Shown piece by piece: positions 9,175-17,333 of a stretch of 25,669 nucleotides of DNA. Every line of letters starts with the position of its first letter. The stretch's first letter is position 1. A program made the translations under genes and the position numbers. The DNA is from Anaerolineales bacterium. GTDB lineage: Bacteria; Chloroflexota; Anaerolineae; Anaerolineales; UBA4823. The stretch spans positions 1 to 25,669 of the forward strand of contig JALHTN010000190.1 in assembly GCA_022865865.1 (NCBI GenBank), read 5' to 3'. Below the pieces are notes generated by a model. It saw only the letters and a list, made by a program, of their open reading frames with translations, did not search any database and was not told the origin of the DNA.

Positions 9175-10773
9175 CTATTTAATTTGGAATATTTGTAGGT
9201 CTCGTGCTTCAAAAACGAGCTCATAACCCTGACTTATGTTTATCATACCCAATTCGCGCTCCCGGTTGCCATAAAACAGGTATTCAGCACCAAGGATTGC
9301 TTGTTCGTCAAATCCATACTCTGCCCCGGAAAAGAAACTCAGCAGCTGGGTTTCCCTGTTTACAGCATCCGGCGTTTCAAAGGGATGGCCGTACAACACC
9401 CTGCGGCCTGTATAAGCTGGGATGAATAATCCCATTTCGGGGCTGGCCAGGATCACAGCCTCTGCCTCCGTATTGGCTTCAAGCCATAAAAGCCCCTGGT
9501 ATTCATCCTGTGACAGGTAAATACTTTCTTCTTTCCCCCGAATCGCCTGCAATCCACCCAGGATAATCATCAAATTTGTCGGGATGATCATAATGATCAC
9601 CAGACACAATGCCGCCAAACCAAATATTATCTTCCTGGAAAATAGTTGATCCAATCCAATTGCTGCTAACCCAGCCAGAGGGATCATATAGCCTGTGATA
9701 AACCTGCGCTGCAAGCTCCATGGAATGTAGAGCAGCACAAACCCCAATCCGGCCCAAAGTAATAGAACCCTGGTATTCTCTTTATTTCCTTTTACAGCAA
9801 AATATACTCCAGGAATCGCCACCAGAAGGATTGGAGAATAGGAAATCAGCAGTTCCCAGATCGGTGGCGATGCAGTTAAATTTTGCGCATTCCATACTGC
9901 CAGGACTGGGTCGCTGCGGGTCACCCACACCTGGTAGGCCAAGACCGGAAAGCTGCCCAGCAGCATCAAAATAAACTTCTCCCCGAGCTCCGTTTGCCTC
10001 AAGAGAGACTTCACAAAATGGTATGCACCCCGAAGGCCTTTCCGTTCATCAGATTTTACCCACACTTCCCAAATCACAAGTCCTGCAAGTACAGCTCCTG
10101 CGATTACGACACCAAAAGGAAGTATTATAGCGAGTAGAAATCCCGCAGCCACAATTAATATGCGGTGAAGGTTGGATTGCTCATCTTCCCAGTGGTTGTC
10201 CTTGTCCAATCTTGGAGTCAGGATCCACAACATTATCGCTAAACCCAATGGGAAATGAGGATTGGCATAAGCCGCAAGGAATGGGTATCCTTCTGCAACC
10301 CAAAAATCAGCACTGAAAATGCCGAACATCGACGCCAACCAACCCATACCCGAACCGAAGAGAGCTAATCCAAATGCAAGCAATCGAGATCTCTCGTTGT
10401 TAAATACCTTACTGTAAAAATGCCATAGGTTGATCACCAGGGCAATCGCACCCGCGATGCGAGCCAGGTGAAAGATAATTTGTACTCTTCCACTGCTGAG
10501 GCGTGCGATATGTCCCAGCGCCAGATAAAACAGGAACAAATACCCCCCTTCACCTGGTTCAACTGTATATGGCAGCTGATATCGCCAATTACCTTGCCAA
10601 CCTTGGTACATTTTTGACAGGTATGAATTCCCATCGATCGGATTCAACAAGAACCCACCAAACCAATGTGACCCACCAGAATTCTGGTATGCCCAAATAT
10701 ATGGTAAGGTAACAAACGTGATGAACAAACTCCCAAGCAAGAATGGGAACCAATTACGGCGAAATCGCTGCAT
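9175..10773 (-). CDS. GT-C-like polytopic membrane protein of unknown substrate
   Basis: The 532-residue protein starts MQRFRRNW and has a first membrane helix at about residues 9-29, followed by a luminal-type loop with NPIDGNSYLSKMYQGW (residues 44-59) in which D47 could play the role of the loop acidic residue of GT-C glycosyltransferases. About ten further hydrophobic segments follow, then a soluble C-terminal domain of roughly 110 residues (SQDEYQGLLWLEANTEAEA, then ASPEMGLFIPAYTGRRVLYG). This resembles uncharacterised GT-C/mannosyltransferase-like proteins rather than YfhO. It is the first gene of a unit leading into the YfhO-like gene at 6940-9111, which suggests joint work on a surface glycan or glycolipid. 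Its promoter abuts the ATG and no Shine-Dalgarno is seen at normal distance. The enzymatic assignment is tentative. Confidence 0.75.
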   Translation of the reverse strand: MQRFRRNWFPFLLGSLFITFVTLPYIWAYQNSGGSHWFGGFLLNPIDGNSYLSKMYQGWQGNWRYQLPYTVEPGEGGYLFLFYLALGHIARLSSGRVQIIFHLARIAGAIALVINLWHFYSKVFNNERSRLLAFGLALFGSGMGWLASMFGIFSADFWVAEGYPFLAAYANPHFPLGLAIMLWILTPRLDKDNHWEDEQSNLHRILIVAAGFLLAIILPFGVVIAGAVLAGLVIWEVWVKSDERKGLRGAYHFVKSLLRQTELGEKFILMLLGSFPVLAYQVWVTRSDPVLAVWNAQNLTASPPIWELLISYSPILLVAIPGVYFAVKGNKENTRVLLLWAGLGFVLLYIPWSLQRRFITGYMIPLAGLAAIGLDQLFSRKIIFGLAALCLVIIMIIPTNLMIILGGLQAIRGKEESIYLSQDEYQGLLWLEANTEAEAVILASPEMGLFIPAYTGRRVLYGHPFETPDAVNRETQLLSFFSGAEYGFDEQAILGAEYLFYGNRERELGMINISQGYELVFEARDLQIFQIK

Positions 10774-10779
10774 AAAATT

Positions 10780-10808
10780 ATTTTATCCTTATTGGCCCGG
10801 CGTCTAAA
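10780..10808 (-). promoter_or_regulatory. Promoter of the GT-C-like gene, probably giving a leaderless mRNA
   Basis: On the minus strand TTTAGA (10808-10803), 17 bases, TAAAAT (10785-10780), six bases, then ATG at 10773. Normal start-site spacing puts the first transcribed base at or beside the A of the ATG. Confidence 0.6.
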
Positions 10809-10886
10809 CTTGTTGACAAATTCGTAAGTTGCAGCTTCTTTGCCTAAAATTGAAATAGCATTTCTGTTGATATCCTTAATTAGCCC

Positions 10887-10915
10887 TTGTGCTTAACGAG
10901 TTCCCCTTCTATAAT
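10887..10915 (+). promoter_or_regulatory. Promoter of the zinc-ribbon gene, probably giving a leaderless mRNA
   Basis: TTGTGC (10887-10892), 17 bases, TATAAT (10910-10915), then ATG at 10923, seven bases after the -10 box. A consensus -10 and ideal spacing place the start of transcription at the start codon. No ribosome-binding site precedes the ATG. Confidence 0.7.
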
Positions 10916-10922
10916 TTTCTCT

Positions 10923-11624
10923 ATGAGCCAGTCATTTAAACTCTTCCGCTTGCAGCAAATCGACACCATACTTGATAAGGGGCAAATTCGCTTGGATGAA
11001 ATTGATCGCCTCATAGCAGACGATCTCGAGATTCGTCTATCCCAACAGAGATTGGAGAGAACCCGAAGAAAAAGATTTGAAGCAGAGAAAAATCTCCGCC
11101 TGGCAGAGGAGAATGTAAAATCACAGCGCTTAAAAATTGAACGATCGCAGTCCACTTTGTATGGCGGTAAAGTTGTCAACCCAAAGGAATTACAGGATCT
11201 GCAGCAAGAATCAGAGGCATTGAAAAGATACCTTGAAACCCTGGAAGACCACCAGCTCGTAGCCATGCTCGAGTTGGATGAAGCAGAATCCCAATTCAGG
11301 GAGGCTGAAAGCAATCTAGCGGATATCGAAAACCAGGTAGCCGCGCAGAGGAAGATTTTGGCCACGGAGAAATCAGAATTAATTCACGACCTTCAGCGCC
11401 AGGAATCTGAGCGAGATGCTACAGCTTCCAATATCGATATCTATGATATGCGCTCGTATGACACGTTACGCAAGCAAAAGAACGGAATCGCGGTTGCTAG
11501 AGTTGTGGAGAAAACATGTGCAGCCTGTGGTTCCACACTGACGGCATCCACCTTCAGTTCAGCACAAGTGCCCACCAAGATCACCCGCTGTAATTCTTGT
11601 GGGCGAATATTATATGTGGGTTGA
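10923..11624 (+). CDS. Coiled-coil C4 zinc-ribbon protein (DUF164/CT398-like)
   Basis: From the ATG at 10923 the protein is 233 residues. Residues about 1-180 are rich in Glu, Lys, Arg, Leu and Gln in heptad-like runs and should form long antiparallel coiled coils. The C-terminus holds two CxxC pairs, C199/C202 and C223/C226, forming a C4 zinc ribbon. That architecture and length match the zf-RING_7/CT398 family, widespread and implicated in nucleic-acid or secretion-apparatus binding, with no settled function. The open frame extends 12 codons upstream to TTG 10887, but that segment contains the promoter, so ATG 10923 is chosen. The stop codon overlaps the start of the NACHT/HEAT gene by one base (TGATG), so the two are translationally coupled. 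Confidence 0.88.
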   Translation: MSQSFKLFRLQQIDTILDKGQIRLDEIDRLIADDLEIRLSQQRLERTRRKRFEAEKNLRLAEENVKSQRLKIERSQSTLYGGKVVNPKELQDLQQESEALKRYLETLEDHQLVAMLELDEAESQFREAESNLADIENQVAAQRKILATEKSELIHDLQRQESERDATASNIDIYDMRSYDTLRKQKNGIAVARVVEKTCAACGSTLTASTFSSAQVPTKITRCNSCGRILYVG

Positions 11625-14128
11625 TGATGGCAGATTTTTTTCAAAATCTGGTATTTAACCAGTTTTCATTTTGGACCGGATTCATCGCGGGTGCCCTCGG
11701 CTTGTGGCTGTTGACCAAACTGCGCCCTGCGCTTCCGGGATTGATCCATAATTTCCGTTCAAAATCGAGAGTCGGTGGCGCAAAACTCATCTCCAACAAT
11801 GCTAAACGACTGCGCCAGGACTCCTTGCGTTATGTCCAAGGTTTGCATCTTGCCTCCCCGTTGTTTGCATTGGACGAGGTCCTGATTGAACCCAGGATTC
11901 TTGCCCCTCCTTTACCTGCTGAACCCGGTCGCGAAAATCCGCCTGTAGATATTCTCAGCCAAATAATCCCCTACCTTCCTGATTGGCCCGAACTTGCCGC
12001 GAGGTATTCAGCAAAAACTATTTCTCTGGCATCAGCATTGGGGGCTGATGCCAACCTTGTCCTTACCGGTGGACCGGGGACTGGGAAAACAATAGCACTT
12101 GCACATCTGATCTGCCAAATAGTCCGCAAAGACCAATCTGCAGAGGATTTAAGCGGATTCTTACCTATATACACTCATGTATCGGATCTATTCCCGGAAA
12201 GAATATTTGATCGACCACCCATCGACCAAATTCGCGATGCTGTACATTTGTATTTGGGTTCATTATCTGAAAATCGTCTTGAAAATCTGCTCCGGCAGTC
12301 TTTTCTGTCTGGGAAAATATTATTACTGGTCGATGGTTTGGATGAGGTCGATCCAGAATTTCATCATGGAGTGACCAGTTTCCTGGCTTCCTTGCTCGAG
12401 GAATTTCCCCGTACTCGCATGGTGGTAGCCACAGCACCACAAAACTACTCCGGTTTAATCGAATTGGGCTTCAATCCCGTTGCTATGGCTGCCTGGGATG
12501 AACAGCAGCATCTATCCTTCGTCAACAAATGGTCTCGCAGCTGGTTTCGCCATATCCTCCCCACACAAGCTGATAGCGTTGAACAGATTGATCCGCGCTT
12601 GCTGAATGCCTGGATTATGGCCGATAATCCAATCATTACCCCATTCGATGCTACCTTAAAAGCATGGGCGGTCTTCTCTGGGGATACAGTTGGTCCAGGA
12701 TATATTGATTCACTGGAATCATATGTTTGGCGCATGACCAACCATTTAGAAAATTCTCGACCTGGGCTCGAAGACTTTGCTCTGCAACTCGTCGCTGCAC
12801 AGGAAATCGCTATGGACCTGAAACGGGCTCGAGGCTGGGAAGAAGAGCTCGTTACTGATATTGATTCAGAAGCTGAGAATAAAACAGCTCAGATAAATCG
12901 CTCTAACCGAGGTAAGAGATCAACCCGGAAGCTGCCGGCGGTATTGCCGGAATTGCTTGAAAACGGCATCCTGATCAATCGCGGGGTTGGGCAGCTTTCC
13001 TTTTCACACCCTTTGATCATGGCTTATCTTGCGTCGGCTGCTCTTACAGATGCTCCTGTCTCACATTTCCTGAGCAACCAGCCCGATTGGACAGGAAAAT
13101 CTTTAGCCCTGCTTTTCCTCGCAGCCTCCAAAGATATCTCACCTGAAGTCTCTGAATTGCTCTCGATGGATGATGATCCCCTTCTGCGCCGTCCACTATC
13201 TATCGGACGTTGGCTGCGATATGCGCCTCAAACAGCTCCTTGGAGAACCCAGGTAATGCGCTACTTAGCCGCTGAATTACAGCGCAGCAAAATCCCCCTG
13301 GGATTACGAGCCCGGCTGTTGTCGGCTCTACTGCTCTCCGGTGATCCTGGTGTCGGCGTTCTATTAAGACAAATTTCTCATACCACCTCTGAAGAATTGC
13401 GGCATCTGTCCGCCCTGGGAATGGGCTTTCTTCTCGATCATCAATCAATGACCAGGTTGAGTGAGTTATTAGCGGATTCTGAAAGCAATGTATCTCAAGC
13501 AGCTTGCTTTGCTTTGGTTAAAATTGGAAACCAGCAATCCTTTGAATTGCTAGGATCTGCCTTACTTCACGGAAGTGATGAAATCCGCCGCGCAGTTGCG
13601 GAAGCCTTAGCGCTTGACCCTGGTGAAGGGGAAGATATTCTTAAGGAAGCCTCCCAAATGGACGACCTGCTGGTCAGACGATCAGCGGTTTATGGTTTAG
13701 CTCAAGTCAACCAACCTTGGGCAGAGGGAGTTCTCAATAAACTAGCTCTTGAGGATAAAGAATGGGTTGTTAGATCCGCTGCTACTCAAATTATCGAGCA
13801 AAATCAAGAACCCGATTCAAGAATTCCTCAGGCACCTCTCCCCCTGCATGAAATTCCATGGTTGGTAGCTTTTGCTGGTGATCGCGGTATTGGAATCGCT
13901 CCTGGTCAGCCAGCTGAGAATTTACTGCTCACAGCTTTGGCAGAAGGGACTCCCGAACAGCAGCAGGCGGCCATGGAGAGCCTGCAGTTTCACCCCAACT
14001 TGGATGCACTACCGCTGATTTATGAAATTATGGAGTCTGGCTACGGGGGAACACAGCAAACAGCTTACAACACCCTTGTCTCTTTTGCCTCTCAGGGGCT
14101 GGATATCCACAATCCCTCAACATATTGA
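11624..14128 (+). CDS. Membrane-anchored NACHT NTPase with HEAT repeats
   Basis: About 834 residues. A hydrophobic segment near residues 15-35 (FWTGFIAGALGLWLLTKL) suggests an N-terminal membrane anchor. A NACHT-type STAND NTPase follows: Walker A GGPGTGKT at 149-156 and Walker B LLLVDGLDEVD with D237, D240 and E241. The spacing of small and acidic residues after Walker B is NACHT-like rather than AAA+. Residues about 560-830 consist of repeated helical pairs (for instance DDLLVRRSAVYGLAQV and EWVVRSAATQIIEQN) typical of HEAT repeats. STAND proteins usually sense a ligand through their repeats and oligomerise on ATP binding; no recognisable effector domain is visible apart from the membrane segment. 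Start ATG 11624 overlaps the upstream stop; a TTG at 11597 is less likely, and ATG 11627 is an alternative. A signalling or defence role is inference. Confidence 0.85.
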   Translation: MMADFFQNLVFNQFSFWTGFIAGALGLWLLTKLRPALPGLIHNFRSKSRVGGAKLISNNAKRLRQDSLRYVQGLHLASPLFALDEVLIEPRILAPPLPAEPGRENPPVDILSQIIPYLPDWPELAARYSAKTISLASALGADANLVLTGGPGTGKTIALAHLICQIVRKDQSAEDLSGFLPIYTHVSDLFPERIFDRPPIDQIRDAVHLYLGSLSENRLENLLRQSFLSGKILLLVDGLDEVDPEFHHGVTSFLASLLEEFPRTRMVVATAPQNYSGLIELGFNPVAMAAWDEQQHLSFVNKWSRSWFRHILPTQADSVEQIDPRLLNAWIMADNPIITPFDATLKAWAVFSGDTVGPGYIDSLESYVWRMTNHLENSRPGLEDFALQLVAAQEIAMDLKRARGWEEELVTDIDSEAENKTAQINRSNRGKRSTRKLPAVLPELLENGILINRGVGQLSFSHPLIMAYLASAALTDAPVSHFLSNQPDWTGKSLALLFLAASKDISPEVSELLSMDDDPLLRRPLSIGRWLRYAPQTAPWRTQVMRYLAAELQRSKIPLGLRARLLSALLLSGDPGVGVLLRQISHTTSEELRHLSALGMGFLLDHQSMTRLSELLADSESNVSQAACFALVKIGNQQSFELLGSALLHGSDEIRRAVAEALALDPGEGEDILKEASQMDDLLVRRSAVYGLAQVNQPWAEGVLNKLALEDKEWVVRSAATQIIEQNQEPDSRIPQAPLPLHEIPWLVAFAGDRGIGIAPGQPAENLLLTALAEGTPEQQQAAMESLQFHPNLDALPLIYEIMESGYGGTQQTAYNTLVSFASQGLDIHNPSTY

Positions 14129-14166
14129 TAGCAGATTTCTCTTATCAACCCCATATACATATACGC

Positions 14167-14469
14167 TTAATTAATAAACTGATCAATGATTGCTTGATAC
14201 TTCTGTCGATCGAGCCCATCGATAAAGATCCGTTTAATACGACCGCGCTCACCGGAAATTATAGAAATATTAGATGGTGGAACTCCCAGGGTTTCTGCAA
14301 GCAGCTTAATCAAAGCCTGGTTTGCTCGTCCATCCACTGGCGGCGCGGCAAGACGAACTTTGAGGCTGCCATCATCCATCACCCCCGATATTTCGTTCTT
14401 CTTCGCACGGGGTATCACTTTTACCCTGATTTGTAACCCGGTCTCATTTTCTCCGCTGCCTTTGCTCAC
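14167..14469 (-). CDS. yggU: DUF167/YggU family protein
   Basis: One hundred residues with the family pattern IRVKVIPRAKKNEI near the N-terminus, then LKVRLAAPPVDGRANQALI and ISGERGRIKRIFI. Length and motifs match DUF167 (YggU), a small alpha/beta protein of unknown function often encoded beside yggT and yggS, as here. It is the last gene of the leftward cluster; ten bases separate it from yggT. It converges with the NACHT/HEAT gene with 38 bases between the stops, and I see no clear terminator hairpin in that gap. Confidence 0.92.
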   Translation of the reverse strand: MSKGSGENETGLQIRVKVIPRAKKNEISGVMDDGSLKVRLAAPPVDGRANQALIKLLAETLGVPPSNISIISGERGRIKRIFIDGLDRQKYQAIIDQFIN

Positions 14470-14479
14470 TGCATTTTCC

Positions 14480-14746
14480 TCAACTCCCCAAGGAATACAA
14501 CAAACTTCTCAGAATGTACTCCAAAATTTGCACCAGGATTATTGCTACCAGGGGACTAAAATCCAGCATACCTCTCTGGGGGAGCACCTTGCGGATTGGA
14601 TTCAAGATCGGATTTACTATCCGATCAACTGCACTCCGTACCGGATGGTATGGATCCATGAAGTAGGACAAAACCACATAGGCGATTAGTAATAAGCTTA
14701 ATGCTATAGAAAAGTAATTAACCAACGCGATCAATAATCCAATCAT
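14480..14746 (-). CDS. yggT: YggT family small membrane protein
   Basis: Eighty-eight residues with two membrane helices (about 3-28 and 65-83) separated by a loop containing MDPYHPVRSAVDRIVNPILNP, the conserved YggT core. This is the single-repeat form. YggT proteins are implicated in osmotic tolerance or in division and membrane organisation in several bacteria, without a settled mechanism. The start codon overlaps the yggS stop by four bases (ATGA), so it is coupled to yggS. Confidence 0.92.
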   Translation of the reverse strand: MIGLLIALVNYFSIALSLLLIAYVVLSYFMDPYHPVRSAVDRIVNPILNPIRKVLPQRGMLDFSPLVAIILVQILEYILRSLLYSLGS

Positions 14747-15480
14747 TTATTGCCTTCCTTATTCTCCCGTCTACCCAAGATCGCCGTCCCGATGCGCACC
14801 ATGGTTGCCCCTTCCTGGATGGCAACCTCATAATCCCCACTCATACCCATCGATAGTTCACCCCAGTCCTGACCAGGGTATCTGTTCGCCAAAAAATCCC
14901 TCAATTTCCTCAAACGCCGAAAGAAGGGCCTTGCTTTTTCAGGTTCACCAAAGAAAGGGGCCATGGTCATCAAGCCGCGCAGGTATAGGTTCTCCATCTC
15001 CAGGATCGGTGAAATCTCAGCAGCTAACTCGTTCCATTCAAGATCATTCCAGGCAGTCCAGCCAAATTTTGTCTCTTCGCCGCTTACGTTGCACTCCAGC
15101 AAGACTGGAAAATGACGCTCCATCTCTCCAGCGAAACGATCTAACCGCTTCGCCAAGCGCAAACTGTCAACTGTCTGCACCCAATCAAAATTCTCGCTGA
15201 CCGGTTTAGCTTTCCGGCTTTGCACATGTCCGATCATGTGCCATTCCAAATCACTATTTTTAGATACAGTCGAAATCTTTGGTAATGCTTCTTCAACGTA
15301 ATTTTCTCCCAGGTCTTTTACGCCTGCCTCGATCGCCTCATTAACAATGTTGAGTGAATGCCCTTTAGTAACGACAACCAAGCGGACCTGATCTCCATCG
15401 CGTCCAACTGACCGGGCTGCAATTTGAATGCGCTCGGTCACACGTTCTAGATTTTCTCTGATATCTACATTCTGTCTCAT
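14743..15480 (-). CDS. yggS: YggS/PLPBP pyridoxal-phosphate homeostasis protein
   Basis: The 245-residue protein matches the COG0325 family in length. Lys-39 in LVVVTKGHS is the expected pyridoxal-phosphate lysine at the end of the first barrel strand. Other family landmarks are LGENYVEEALPKI, WHMIGHVQSRKAK, NVSGEETKFGW, RGLMTMAPFF and LSMGMSGDYEVAIQEGATMVRIGTAILG. The protein is a cytosolic single-domain fold-type III barrel that buffers PLP and affects amino-acid metabolism, without a known enzymatic reaction. A weak ribosome site (GAGAG) precedes the ATG. A 70-base gap separates it from pgeF and might hold a weak internal promoter (TTGCCA, 18 bases, GAGAAT). Confidence 0.95.
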   Translation of the reverse strand: MRQNVDIRENLERVTERIQIAARSVGRDGDQVRLVVVTKGHSLNIVNEAIEAGVKDLGENYVEEALPKISTVSKNSDLEWHMIGHVQSRKAKPVSENFDWVQTVDSLRLAKRLDRFAGEMERHFPVLLECNVSGEETKFGWTAWNDLEWNELAAEISPILEMENLYLRGLMTMAPFFGEPEKARPFFRRLRKLRDFLANRYPGQDWGELSMGMSGDYEVAIQEGATMVRIGTAILGRRENKEGNK

Positions 15481-15550
15481 CCGGATCTCTCAATTCGGGT
15501 TATTCTCTGAAGATAAAAATGAATCTGGCAACTATTAAATCGAGTCGCGG

Positions 15551-16336
15551 CTAATTTCGCAGCGCGATCAGGGCACCAAATCTCCCTGTTTTTCCCTGCT
15601 CTCCCCGGTGAGAAAACCAATCATCCAGGTTGCATGCCGTGCAGATACCTGCAACTTCGATTTTATTAACACCAATTTCTTCCAGCTGGTAATGGTTCGC
15701 TCGCCACAGGTCAAAATAAGTTTTCCCTTCCTCTCGGATCAAGAATTCTTTTGCTGAATTACCGAAAGATTTGTCTACCATCTGTTCAACTTCAGGTCCT
15801 ACTTCGTAATGGTGAACCGCAATGGATGGTCCAATAGCCGCCAGGATATCACTGGGATTGCTTCGATACGAATTTTGCATGGCAACGATAGTCTCTTTGA
15901 CGATTCCGTTCACTGTTCCCATCCACCCGGCATGGGCAATACCAATAACCCGCTTGACCGGGTCGTGCAGCAGGATTGGCACACAATCACCGAAGCGCAT
16001 AAACAAAGTCACCTCAGGACGGTCGGTCAATATGGCGTCTGCTTTCCTGTGCCGGACACTCCCAGGTCGGCTGCCTGTAGTCCAGATGACATCTGTGCTG
16101 TGCACCTGCCAGACATCGTAAACTGATTCGGGTATGCGGTCCATCAATTCGAATGAGCGCACCCTATTCTGGTATACCCGCTTTGGATCATCTCCCCGCA
16201 AGCCTCCCACATTTAACGATGCCCATGGATGCGGGCTGATACCACCCTGTCTTGTGAAAACAGCATGCGTGATATCTCCATCACTGAACGAATCGAAAGT
16301 AAAGTAGCGGATATCATCAGGTTGGTGGAAGGCCAT
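15551..16336 (-). CDS. pgeF: PgeF/YfiH polyphenol oxidase (laccase-fold purine nucleoside phosphorylase)
   Basis: This 261-residue protein has the three metal-site residues of the YfiH/DUF152 family: H79 in QVHSTDV, C118 in RFGDCVPI and H135 in AHAGWMGTV. It also contains TRQGGISPHPWASLNVG and the ending FSHRGEQGKTGRFGALI. Family members bind zinc or copper; those tested act as adenosine/inosine phosphorylases, and E. coli PgeF helps keep peptidoglycan composition correct. Which activity applies here is unknown. The start overlaps the end of the glutaredoxin-DUF2085 gene by 20 bases, showing they share a transcript. Confidence 0.93.
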   Translation of the reverse strand: MAFHQPDDIRYFTFDSFSDGDITHAVFTRQGGISPHPWASLNVGGLRGDDPKRVYQNRVRSFELMDRIPESVYDVWQVHSTDVIWTTGSRPGSVRHRKADAILTDRPEVTLFMRFGDCVPILLHDPVKRVIGIAHAGWMGTVNGIVKETIVAMQNSYRSNPSDILAAIGPSIAVHHYEVGPEVEQMVDKSFGNSAKEFLIREEGKTYFDLWRANHYQLEEIGVNKIEVAGICTACNLDDWFSHRGEQGKTGRFGALIALRN

Positions 16337-17333
16337 GGCTCTTTTGCTTGTTCTCCTCTTGAGCTTTCGCTCGGGCTAACTTTTGTCCATAATACCGGCG
16401 GACATCTTTCATTGATTCTTCAACAATCGGAAAACCAAACCAGGCTGTAGTAAACCCAAACAGGAATCCGGTTATTGACCGAAGTAAGGGAGTGCTTTCT
16501 CTATAAGGGAAGAAATTTAACGGGGGTTGGCTGAGTAATTGGCTGAATCCATCAATTGCGATTGGCAAAATCCCGACCAGCAACCATAGATACCACGGCA
16601 GGGGTTTTATCTTGCGTCCTGTCAGGCTGAACAGTAAACCGAACAACAATATCCCGCCATAAATAGCTACATCACGTTCACACAAGGCAACCTTGTACCC
16701 AATTCCAGGTTCCCCGATATATGCTCTCGCGGCCAACTCTTCATCTTCTCCCAATCCAGTAGCGATCCCGAAAGGGACCAATCCCGCCACATCCGCAGCT
16801 TCGCGAGGGTACGCAGCTTGGTCCCCAAAAATAAACCAGGAGCGGAAGGCTAATTGGTGACAGACCAATCCATAAAATCGGTAGATGGTTGTTGCTGGAC
16901 GGGTATAACCAGCAGACATCAATACGGGTGCCAGGAAAGGTAGACCAAGATATATCAGCACCAATGTATTGAGCACGAACATATAATGATTTGAGATCCA
17001 ATTTGAGAATTTATCGCCGCGTGTGATTTTAACTGGAAAAGATGCTTCACTCGCTGCGACCTTCTGATCGATAACTGCAATATTCTTTTCCCGTTCAGCC
17101 GCTGCCCGCAGCGTAATTTCGAGATCCTGAGACGAGAAAGGGGATTTCAATCGGTAAGGCCCAACCTCAATAACCGGAATATCAAACCCATATTTTTTTT
17201 GTAAATCGGGATTGTCATCAATATTGATGACCTCCAATTTATGTTCAACCACACTCTGTAAATCATCCAAATACTGGATGGCTTGATCACATAATTGGCA
17301 TTGCTCCTTGCTGTACATGGTGACTGTTATCAT
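16317..17333 (-). CDS. Glutaredoxin-like domain fused to DUF2085 membrane domain
   Basis: Residues 1-85 form a glutaredoxin-like fold: TVTMYSKEQCQLCDQA with the redox pair C12/C15, the cis-proline segment IPVIEVG and a final helix. After a linker of about 30 charged residues comes a membrane domain (about residues 125-320) with the DUF2085 landmarks YGLVCHQLAFRSWFIFGDQ, CERDVAIYGGILLFGLLF and a helical hairpin ending in DGFSQLL. DUF2085 has no assigned function; its conserved Cys and His residues may bind metal or take part in redox. The fusion and the upstream TlpA and CcdA genes suggest that the cytosolic or periplasmic thiol domain works with this membrane part. The ATG overlaps the TlpA stop by four bases. 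A charged tail ends the protein. Confidence 0.88.
   Translation of the reverse strand: MITVTMYSKEQCQLCDQAIQYLDDLQSVVEHKLEVINIDDNPDLQKKYGFDIPVIEVGPYRLKSPFSSQDLEITLRAAAEREKNIAVIDQKVAASEASFPVKITRGDKFSNWISNHYMFVLNTLVLIYLGLPFLAPVLMSAGYTRPATTIYRFYGLVCHQLAFRSWFIFGDQAAYPREAADVAGLVPFGIATGLGEDEELAARAYIGEPGIGYKVALCERDVAIYGGILLFGLLFSLTGRKIKPLPWYLWLLVGILPIAIDGFSQLLSQPPLNFFPYRESTPLLRSITGFLFGFTTAWFGFPIVEESMKDVRRYYGQKLARAKAQEENKQKSHGLPPT

Noticed and set aside
10887..10922. TTG start at 10887 for the zinc-ribbon gene
   Set aside because: The segment contains the -35 and -10 boxes; the family's N-terminus matches the ATG at 10923.
11597..11623. TTG start at 11597 for the NACHT/HEAT gene
   Set aside because: ATG 11624 gives the usual one-base stop/start overlap and a sensible N-terminus.
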